From NCBI GenBank assembly GCA_025056955.1, contig JANWYL010000188.1, positions 1 through 5,893 on the forward strand: a stretch of DNA of 5,893 nt, read 5' to 3'. Below the pieces are notes generated by a model, which did no database searches, was not told where the DNA came from, and saw nothing but the letters and a program-made list of their open reading frames with translations. Shown one piece after another: positions 1-4,983 of this stretch. The number at the start of each line of letters is the position of its first letter. Position 1 is the stretch's first letter. Position numbers and translations under genes: made by a program. This DNA is from Sandaracinaceae bacterium. GTDB taxonomy: Bacteria > Myxococcota_A > Polyangia > Polyangiales > Sandaracinaceae.

Positions 1-1
1 T

Positions 2-496
2 CTTAGCGAAAGAGTGCAAAAGCTTTCACGCATTTTAAAACTCGAGTTTCAATATCGTGCCGATGCTGGCTTTGAACAAGTTTTTTCAGAGACGCTTGAA
101 AAAATGAAACTATCAAAAGAAATCGAAATGCAGGATGATCTCATCAGGAGAGCTGGAGGAAAAGGAGGAGCAAGACTTGAAACATATGCCGAAATGATTC
201 ATTCTTATCTTGAATCATATCATTTCATTTTAAAACTTCTTGAAGAATCCAAAAGCTTGCCAGCCTCAAAAAAAGATTGGATTCGATGGGCCATCGGCCG
301 AGCGATGAGGGCTTATGCCACAGGAGACATCAAACTTCGTGAAAGCGTTTCAAAGCCAAAATTTGAAAACGCCCTTCAAGTGTTTCATCAGCTGGGTGTG
401 ATTCGCATTGAAAATGGGGTGATTGCTGCCCTCTCACCCGATCAAATTCAGCATTCCCGCCAATGGCGTTCTTTTCTTGCTCCTCACTTGGCTTAG
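2..496 (+). CDS. PlsB-like glycerol-3-phosphate acyltransferase, C-terminal part (5' end outside window)
   Basis: The reading frame is open to the left edge (LSER precedes the GTG at 14), so this is the tail of a longer gene. About 164 residues are visible. They resemble the C-terminal helical region of PlsB-type glycerol-3-phosphate O-acyltransferases: a segment like LKLEFQYRADAGFEQVF, then ESYHFILKLLEE, then AMRAYATGDIKLRESVSKP followed by FENALQVFHQLGVI. The last part matches the pattern I know from delta-proteobacterial PlsB tails (MY.AGEI.RREAVS.P..ENA). PlsB makes lysophosphatidate from acyl donors and glycerol-3-phosphate at the inner membrane. The HX4D catalytic domain would lie upstream and cannot be checked here. 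The stop TAG at 494-496 overlaps the stop of the opposing gene. G+C is about 42%, clearly below its neighbours. The family call rests on recalled patterns, so a different helical protein is possible. Confidence 0.6.
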   Translation, partial: LSERVQKLSRILKLEFQYRADAGFEQVFSETLEKMKLSKEIEMQDDLIRRAGGKGGARLETYAEMIHSYLESYHFILKLLEESKSLPASKKDWIRWAIGRAMRAYATGDIKLRESVSKPKFENALQVFHQLGVIRIENGVIAALSPDQIQHSRQWRSFLAPHLA

Positions 497-1419
497 CTTT
501 TCTCGTGGCCCATCCACACAGCACAGGCACGCCGCAACGGGCAGCGCTGGCATGGATCATGCCTCGGAGCCAGGGGGCAAGGCTGGGTGAAACCGAGGTG
601 GCAAAGCACCGCATCAAAGCGCACTGGGTCTTTTTCGTCGATGAGGCGCAAGGCGTCACTGACTTCGACTGCCGCCCGCATTGAAGGGCTTTTCGATGAG
701 GTGAGCCCAAGCGCACGGGCAAAACGATGGACGTGGGTGTCCATTGGTATCACAAGCTCAGAAAGGGGAAAGCGGGCAAGACCGAGATCGATCCCGTCTG
801 CTGGTCGGCACATCCATCTCAAAAACAAAAGCAGCCGCTTGCAGGTGCTGCCGTGGCGCACACTTGGCACAAGGTGCAGCGAAGGCCGAGAAGCGGGCAA
901 GTGCGCCCGAAGGGCATCGCCAAGCCTCACAAGGAGCGCAAGGAGCCTTGGTCGTGAAGCGAGCGGGTGGCTGAGCGCCCACGCTTCACCGAGAGGAGTT
1001 TGCGCAAAACGTTCGATGGCCTGCGCCAGAGATCCATGAATTCGTCGCAGGTCGCGCGCTGCAAGCAGCAGCCGGGCCAGATCTGCCCCCCGATAGATCC
1101 TGTGAACAATGGGGTGAAAGCGCTCAAGCAACTCCTTTTCGTCACTCATTTCTATGAATTGGGCCGGCCATGGGCCAAGGGCATCTGCGATCTTTTCAAG
1201 GGAACGCCGAATGCTTTGGACCCTCCCAAATGCCACCGCAGAAGCGATGAGCGCCATGACCTCGCGATCATTTGGGTCCTCGTAGCGATGGACAACCCCA
1301 ATCGGGTCGAGCCTTTTTACAGCCTCAGGATCAAGGCGACGGGCCATGGCCTCAAGGCAAGCCCGCAAGGCCTCAAGCCGAAATTCCGAGGGCGAATTGG
1401 GTCTTGACATGAACCTCAT
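493..1419 (-). CDS. TIGR02757 / DUF2400 family protein, glycosylase-like
   Basis: The 308-residue protein carries the hallmark blocks of the TIGR02757 (DUF2400) family. These are DPIGVVHRYEDPNDREVMALIASAVAFGRV (residues 38-67), GSTCKRLLLFLRWMCR (190-205), VIPMDTHVHRFARALGLT (223-240) and DPVRFDAVLCHLGF (264-277). Family members have no settled biochemical role that I know of. The C-terminal half resembles HhH-GPD DNA glycosylases: Lys194 in the CKR block, Asp227 in DTHVHR, and four cysteines (281, 290, 293, 299) spaced C-x8-C-x2-C-x5-C, close to the iron-sulfur loop of endonuclease III. That functional reading is inference. Start choice is uncertain. ATG at 1419 has no clear ribosome site, while a second ATG at 1410 (Met4) has GAGG three bases upstream. 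Convergent with the acyltransferase gene and divergent from the lipoprotein gene, so probably transcribed alone. Confidence 0.88.
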   Translation of the reverse strand: MRFMSRPNSPSEFRLEALRACLEAMARRLDPEAVKRLDPIGVVHRYEDPNDREVMALIASAVAFGRVQSIRRSLEKIADALGPWPAQFIEMSDEKELLERFHPIVHRIYRGADLARLLLAARDLRRIHGSLAQAIERFAQTPLGEAWALSHPLASRPRLLALLVRLGDALRAHLPASRPSLHLVPSVRHGSTCKRLLLFLRWMCRPADGIDLGLARFPLSELVIPMDTHVHRFARALGLTSSKSPSMRAAVEVSDALRLIDEKDPVRFDAVLCHLGFTQPCPLAPRHDPCQRCPLRRACAVWMGHEKS

Positions 1420-1449
1420 CCAAAGCTGCGTTCAAAAACGAGATGTCAA
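1404..1449. repeat. Short inverted repeat across the divergent start region
   Basis: TTGACAT at 1404-1410 and ATGTCAA at 1443-1449 form a perfect 7-base inverted repeat separated by 32 bases. Each arm contains a possible start codon: ATG TCA AAG of the lipoprotein gene on the + strand and ATG TCA AGA (Met4) of the DUF2400 gene on the - strand. Each arm also reads as TTGACA pointing into the gap, like a -35 box, but at 17 bases spacing the hexamers are TGCGTT (+) and GCTTTG (-), which are poor -10 boxes. It may be chance from two proteins that start Met-Ser. Confidence 0.3.
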
Positions 1450-1988
1450 AGGGCCTTCGATGGCAAGGTATGTGTTTCCTTTTCGCATGCCTCACCAGTT
1501 GTGCAGGAGGAAATCTCTCAGCCACAACCAAAGAAAACCCAGCTCCAAAAGCCCTTGGACCCATCGCGCTCCGCCTCCGAAGGAGCGATGGAGTACTCAT
1601 CGACCTTTCACGGGAGCGGGAGCGCCCGATTTTGCTCGTCGTGATCGCCACTTTTGATGGCGTTTCACAAGCGGCGATGCGGCCTCTTGCCCGCTTTGCA
1701 AGGCACAACCCTCAAGTAAGGGTGATCGCCGTGCTCGCCCAACCCAATGCAGAAACCTTCGCTCCTCTTTTCAAAGAAGCGCTCAACTTGCCTTTTGAGG
1801 TGGCCTGGGATCCAGAAAACCAGATCATCCGCGGTGCATCCCTTGGCCCCATAGAAGCCGTGCCAAGCTACTTCTACCTGAGCCCAAAAGGAGTGGTCGA
1901 GCAGAGCCACACGGGGTATCTCGATGAAATCGGCCTTGAGCGCTTTGGGAAAGCGGTCGCTCCCTCTGCCGAAGGGATGACGGAATAG
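1443..1988 (+). CDS. Thioredoxin-fold lipoprotein lacking the CxxC motif
   Basis: The 181-residue product starts with a charged n-region (SKGLRW), a hydrophobic stretch CFLFACL and a lipobox LTSC, giving predicted lipidation at Cys20. It should therefore be a membrane-anchored lipoprotein outside the cytoplasm. Residues 40-160 read like a TlpA/AhpC-type thioredoxin fold: beta strand PILLVVIAT (62-70), strand VRVIAVLAQ (92-100), the cis-Pro segment VPSYFYLSPKG (140-150, Pro141) and a final strand VVEQSHTGY. Where an active member has WCxxC after the first strand, this has FDGVSQ (71-76), and no cysteine lies in the mature domain after Cys20. It cannot do thiol-disulfide exchange. A binding or structural role is likely; no function is assigned. 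First gene of the run leading into rapZ, with 14 bases between. No strong ribosome site is seen; ATG at 1443 is the only start that gives a full signal peptide. Confidence 0.75.
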   Translation: MSKGLRWQGMCFLFACLTSCAGGNLSATTKENPAPKALGPIALRLRRSDGVLIDLSRERERPILLVVIATFDGVSQAAMRPLARFARHNPQVRVIAVLAQPNAETFAPLFKEALNLPFEVAWDPENQIIRGASLGPIEAVPSYFYLSPKGVVEQSHTGYLDEIGLERFGKAVAPSAEGMTE

Positions 1989-2002
1989 ATAGAATTGATG
2001 GC

Positions 2003-2908
2003 GTGAGCTCTCTGCACGTGATTGTGGTGACGGGGATGTCTGGCGCAGGCAGAACGAGCGCCTTGCGGGTGCTTGAAGACCTCGGCTTCTACTGCGTAGA
2101 CAACCTGCCACCGCAGCTCGCCCCTGCGCTCCTTGAGCTTTTGAGCGATGGCCGTGCTCGCTCCCTAAGCCAGGGGAAAAGCCTTGCCAAGGTGGGGCTT
2201 GGGATTGATGTGAGGGCTGGAGCCTTTCTCGAAGGGGCCGATCAACTCATCGATCGCGTGCGCGAGCTTGGAAACGAAGTCGACGTGCTCTTTTTGGACT
2301 GTGTCGACGAAGTGCTCGTCAGGCGCTATAGCGAAACCCGGAGGCCTCACCCCCTTGCCCCGGGAGGCGATGTGATTGCCGCAATCGCCCAAGAACGGGA
2401 GCGGCTTGCCCCATTGCGCATGCGGGCCACCCACACAATCGATACGAGCTCCTTCTCTGTGCATGAGCTTCGCCGCGCGCTCATCGAATTCCTCGGGCGC
2501 AAGGGCAGCCCGCATTCGATGCGGATTCGCCTGATCTCCTTTGGCTTCAAGTATGGGATTCCCGTCGATGCCGATCTCGTTTTTGATGTTCGTTTTTTGG
2601 ACAATCCCCACTTCGTTCCTTCGCTTCGTCCTTTGAGCGGTCTTGACGAAGCAGTGCAGCGCTACGTGATCAACTCCGAAGGGGCTTCTCAGTTCATCGA
2701 GGACCTTTTGGTCATGCTCGAGCATGCCGTGCCTCGCTATGAACGCGAAGGCAAGGCCTATCTCACAATCGCGGTTGGCTGTACTGGCGGCCGCCACCGT
2801 TCGGTGGCGGTGGTGGAGCACATCGCTCGGCGCCTCCCCTTTTCCGATCGCGTCCGCATATCCCACCGAGACATCAACCGCTACGACAACCGCCATGAGC
2901 CTGGCTGA
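2003..2908 (+). CDS. rapZ: RapZ, nucleotide-binding RNase adapter protein (YvcJ/YhbJ family)
   Basis: The 301-residue protein matches RapZ along its length (E. coli RapZ is 284). The N-terminal P-loop is GMSGAGRT (11-18), followed by the family block ALRVLEDLGFYCVDNLPPQL (20-39), a Walker B-like VLFLD (95-99), RRYSETRRPHPL (107-118), and the C-terminal blocks FGFKYGIPVDADLVFDVRFL (180-199) and GCTGGRHRSV (259-268). In E. coli, RapZ binds GlmZ/GlmY small RNAs and steers RNase E to set GlmS (amino-sugar) levels; outside enterics its target is unclear. The Walker A lysine is Arg17, a variant I also associate with actinobacterial homologues. Start is GTG at 2003; the nearby ATG at 1998 is out of frame and stops after two codons. 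No good Shine-Dalgarno is visible, so translation may be coupled to the lipoprotein gene that ends 14 bases upstream. Its end overlaps ptsH by 14 bases. Confidence 0.95.
   Translation: MSSLHVIVVTGMSGAGRTSALRVLEDLGFYCVDNLPPQLAPALLELLSDGRARSLSQGKSLAKVGLGIDVRAGAFLEGADQLIDRVRELGNEVDVLFLDCVDEVLVRRYSETRRPHPLAPGGDVIAAIAQERERLAPLRMRATHTIDTSSFSVHELRRALIEFLGRKGSPHSMRIRLISFGFKYGIPVDADLVFDVRFLDNPHFVPSLRPLSGLDEAVQRYVINSEGASQFIEDLLVMLEHAVPRYEREGKAYLTIAVGCTGGRHRSVAVVEHIARRLPFSDRVRISHRDINRYDNRHEPG
2713..2726. repeat. 14-base perfect palindrome inside rapZ
   Basis: CATGCTCGAGCATG is its own reverse complement across all 14 bases; the flanking pair (T at 2712, C at 2727) does not extend it. It encodes part of VMLEHA in RapZ, about 170 bases before the ptsH start. 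It could be an operator-like site or chance coding sequence. Confidence 0.35.
2786..2810. repeat. G+C-rich hairpin and palindrome within rapZ
   Basis: Positions 2791-2798 (CCGCCACC) pair perfectly with 2803-2810 (GGTGGCGG) around a four-base loop GTTC. A second structure, the perfect palindrome GGCGGCCGCC at 2786-2795, overlaps the left arm and would compete with it. The sequence encodes the GGRHRSV motif of RapZ, so codon constraint may explain it. No T-run follows, so it does not look like an intrinsic terminator. It lies about 85 bases before the ptsH start. Confidence 0.4.
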
Positions 2909-3179
2909 GCCCACGCTTTCAAGTGCTTTTGTGATCGTGAATGAGCTTGGCATGCACGCCCGAGCAGCCGCACGCCTGGTTCAACTCGCCTCGCGTTTTT
3001 CATCTGAAATCGAGCTCGAAAAAGACGGTCAACGGGTCAATGCCAAAAGCGTCATGGGAGTGCTGCTTCTCTGCGCCCACAAAGGAAGCACGGTCACGGT
3101 TTATGTCCGGGGATCGGATGCAGGGGCAGCGCTTCAGGCGATTGGAGAACTCATTCAGCAAGGCTTTGGGGAGCTGTGA
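2895..3179 (+). CDS. ptsH: HPr, phosphocarrier protein of the PTS
   Basis: The 94-residue product matches HPr. His21 in ELGMHARAAARLVQLASRF (17-35) is the phosphoryl acceptor from Enzyme I, and Ser52 in NAKSVMGVLLL (49-59) sits where HPr kinase phosphorylates Gram-positive-type HPr. The C-terminal half (GSTVTVYVRGSDAGAALQAI) has the usual final strand and helix. The proline two residues after ArgX in classical GLHxRPA is alanine here (Ala24), a form common in delta-proteobacterial homologues as I recall. The start at ATG 2895 lies inside the last codons of rapZ (14-base overlap), with no Shine-Dalgarno, suggesting translational coupling. The only later in-frame candidate, GTG 2931, would remove most of the first strand. 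The protein has an N-terminal extension of about six residues compared with E. coli HPr (His15). An hprK gene is close by, consistent with dual His/Ser control. Confidence 0.94.
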   Translation: MSLAEPTLSSAFVIVNELGMHARAAARLVQLASRFSSEIELEKDGQRVNAKSVMGVLLLCAHKGSTVTVYVRGSDAGAALQAIGELIQQGFGEL

Positions 3180-3181
3180 TG
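3168..3181 (+). promoter_or_regulatory. Ribosome binding site and TGATG coupling site for ptsI
   Basis: GGGGAG at 3168-3173 lies five bases before ATG 3179. The ptsH stop TGA (3177-3179) and this ATG share one base (TGATG), a typical coupling arrangement. This favours ATG 3179 over the in-frame GTG at 3176. Confidence 0.7.
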
Positions 3182-4972
3182 ACCCAAGGTGCCCCACCAT
3201 CCTCGCTTCGCCTGTTTGGAAGCCCTGGAGCCTCTGGCATGGCCTTTGGGCCGGCGCTGGTCATCGAACAGCGGAGCTTGCCGATTCCCCATCGCCAGAT
3301 CGCAGCCGATGAGGTGGCAGCTGAGGTCAATCGCCTCCAACGCGCCTTCCTCAAGGTGAAGTCCGAACTTGAATCCATTCGGGAATCCCTCGACCCCCAG
3401 TCGGAAGCCGAACACCGGCTGCTCATCGATGCCCACTTGTGGATGCTCAAAGACGAGCTCTTTTTTGAGGCGTCCTTGCAAAAAATCCGCTCTGGAAAGT
3501 GTGCTGAGTGGGCCTTGCGAGAAGCCGGAGACGCCATCATTGAGCGCATTCGCCAGGCGAGTTCTTTCTATCTGCGGGAGCGGGCTCAGGACATCGAGCA
3601 CCTGGTTTTGGAGATTGTGCGTGCCCTTCGCGAAAGCGGCTGCGATGGGGTTGAATTTGAGAAAGCAGCCATCCTCGTCACAACCGATCTTTCGGCCACC
3701 CAGCTTTTGGCACTGCCTCGCCACCTGCTTTTGGGGATCGTGACCGAGGAGGGCACAAGTGTGGGGCACTTGGCCATCGTGGCACGAGCTTTGCGCATCC
3801 CAGCGGTGGTAGGGGTCAAAGGGGCCCTTCAGCACATCGCTAATGGCACCCCCATCCTCATCGATGGGCGCAAAGGAGAAGTCATCCTGAGCCCAACCGA
3901 ATACGAAGAGGGCTGCGTCCATGAACATCCTGCGATAAGAAGCCACAGTCCTGGACCTTTTTCAAAAGCACCTTTTCTTCCAACCACCACACGTGACGGC
4001 CACCCGATTTCGATTGCTGCAAACATCGAATTTGCAAGCGAAGTCAGAGAAGCGATCGCCGAGGGCGCAGAAGGGGTTGGCCTCTTTCGGACTGAATTTC
4101 TCTACCTCGAGGGCTCAGAACCAGACGAGGAGCACCTGGTAGGCACCTTCATTGAGGCCGGCTCATTGCTTGCGCCTAAGTGCCTGATCTTGCGCACATT
4201 TGACTTGGGTGGAGACAAGCTCCCAAGTGGAGACAACCACCTGGCCAAGCGGATCAGCAGCATTCTTGGCACAAGGTGTCGCCATGCTCTTGGCATGCGT
4301 GGAACACGCCTTGCTATGCGGCTTAGGGACCTGCTTGAGACGCAAGTCCGCGCTGCCTTGCGCGCCGCTGCCGAAGTGGACATCCGGCTCATGTTCCCGA
4401 TGATCTCAACCCTCGACGAATGGCGGGAAGTCAAGCGGCTGGTTGATCATGTTCTTGATGCCCTCCAGCAGGATCGGGTCCCCCATCGCAAAGTGCCCTT
4501 GGGCGCCATGATCGAAACCCCTGCAGGGATATGGATGGCACCAGAGCTTTCAGACGAATGCGACTTCCTTTCGCTCGGAACGAATGATTTGACCCAGTAC
4601 GCCTTGGCTTGGGATCGCCATTACTCCTCCACAGAGCCTCCTTTTCTTGAGCCTTCGCTCCTGCGGATGATTGCGCACGTGGCGCAGGTTGTTGCCCGCA
4701 AAGGCCAAGCGTTGTGCATTTGTGGGGATCTCGCTTTTCACCCCCTTGCCGCTCCCTTGCTCGTTGGGCTAGGGCTCCGGTCCTTCTCTGTGCCCCCCTC
4801 AGAAATCCACTTTTTGCGAGCCACAATTGCCAGGCTTTCCCTGTCTGAGTGCGAAAAAGCTGCCCAATCCGCGCTTTCTTGCACCACCCAAAGCGAAGTC
4901 AAGCAAAGAGCCCTTCAAGCCTTAAAGCCCATGCTTGGAGGGCTATGGGAAAGCATGGGGCTTGTTCTCTAG
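3179..4972 (+). CDS. ptsI: PTS Enzyme I (PEP-protein phosphotransferase)
   Basis: The 597-residue protein is full length (E. coli EI is 575). It moves phosphate from PEP to HPr in the cytoplasm. N-terminal domain: LFGSPGASGMAFGPA (12-26), a helical HPr-binding region, then the phospho-histidine at His197 in GHLAIVARALRIPAVVG. C-terminal PEP-binding domain: GVGLFRTEFLYL (299-310, Arg304), ILRTFDLGGDKLP (337-349, Arg339), LGMRGTRL (371-378), MFPMI, MIETPAG (444-450, Glu446), SLGTNDLTQYALAWDR (465-480, Asn469, Asp470, Arg480) and the acid-base Cys515 in CGDLA. Two oddities: the usual GGxTSH around the active histidine is GTSVGH, and the stretch between GGDK and LGxRG is about nine residues longer than in E. 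coli. It follows ptsH with a one-base overlap; the stop TAG overlaps the hprK stop. Residue numbers are from ATG 3179. Confidence 0.95.
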   Translation: MTQGAPPSSLRLFGSPGASGMAFGPALVIEQRSLPIPHRQIAADEVAAEVNRLQRAFLKVKSELESIRESLDPQSEAEHRLLIDAHLWMLKDELFFEASLQKIRSGKCAEWALREAGDAIIERIRQASSFYLRERAQDIEHLVLEIVRALRESGCDGVEFEKAAILVTTDLSATQLLALPRHLLLGIVTEEGTSVGHLAIVARALRIPAVVGVKGALQHIANGTPILIDGRKGEVILSPTEYEEGCVHEHPAIRSHSPGPFSKAPFLPTTTRDGHPISIAANIEFASEVREAIAEGAEGVGLFRTEFLYLEGSEPDEEHLVGTFIEAGSLLAPKCLILRTFDLGGDKLPSGDNHLAKRISSILGTRCRHALGMRGTRLAMRLRDLLETQVRAALRAAAEVDIRLMFPMISTLDEWREVKRLVDHVLDALQQDRVPHRKVPLGAMIETPAGIWMAPELSDECDFLSLGTNDLTQYALAWDRHYSSTEPPFLEPSLLRMIAHVAQVVARKGQALCICGDLAFHPLAAPLLVGLGLRSFSVPPSEIHFLRATIARLSLSECEKAAQSALSCTTQSEVKQRALQALKPMLGGLWESMGLVL

Positions 4973-4983
4973 CGCAAGCCTTT
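4959..4983 (+). terminator. Possible weak hairpin at the ptsI/hprK convergent junction
   Basis: GGCTTG at 4959-4964 pairs perfectly with CAAGCC at 4975-4980 around a ten-base loop that contains the shared CTAG stop. Two G-U pairs (4957-4958 with 4981-4982) could extend it in RNA. Only three T residues follow on the + strand and none on the - strand, so as an intrinsic terminator it is weak. Confidence 0.3.

Noticed and set aside
471..503. Direct repeat CTTTTCT around the first convergent junction
   Set aside because: Seven bases twice in a pyrimidine-rich stretch is likely chance; no hairpin or attachment-site features accompany it.
967..1407. 146-codon + strand frame opposite the DUF2400 gene
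   Set aside because: Composition is low-complexity basic/Gln-Pro type and the opposite frame has clear family motifs.
1404..1432. TTGACA-like -35 box for the lipoprotein operon
   Set aside because: With a 17-base spacer the -10 hexamer is TGCGTT (two matches), and transcription would begin about four bases before the ATG. Not strong enough to call as a promoter.
1998..2006. ATG GCG TGA mini-frame just before rapZ
   Set aside because: Only two codons, overlapping the GTG start; no evidence of a leader peptide beyond chance.
2165..2953. 262-codon open frame antisense to rapZ and ptsH
   Set aside because: It lies opposite two well-supported genes, its translation shows no recognisable domain, and long antisense frames are expected at this G+C and codon bias.
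2724..3179. Longer ptsH starting at ATG 2724
   Set aside because: It would overlap rapZ by 185 bases and add 57 residues with no HPr similarity; ATG 2895 fits the family length.
3155..3946. 263-codon open frame antisense to ptsI
   Set aside because: It mirrors the Enzyme I N-terminal domain, with no known motif and no ribosome site of note; treated as a shadow.
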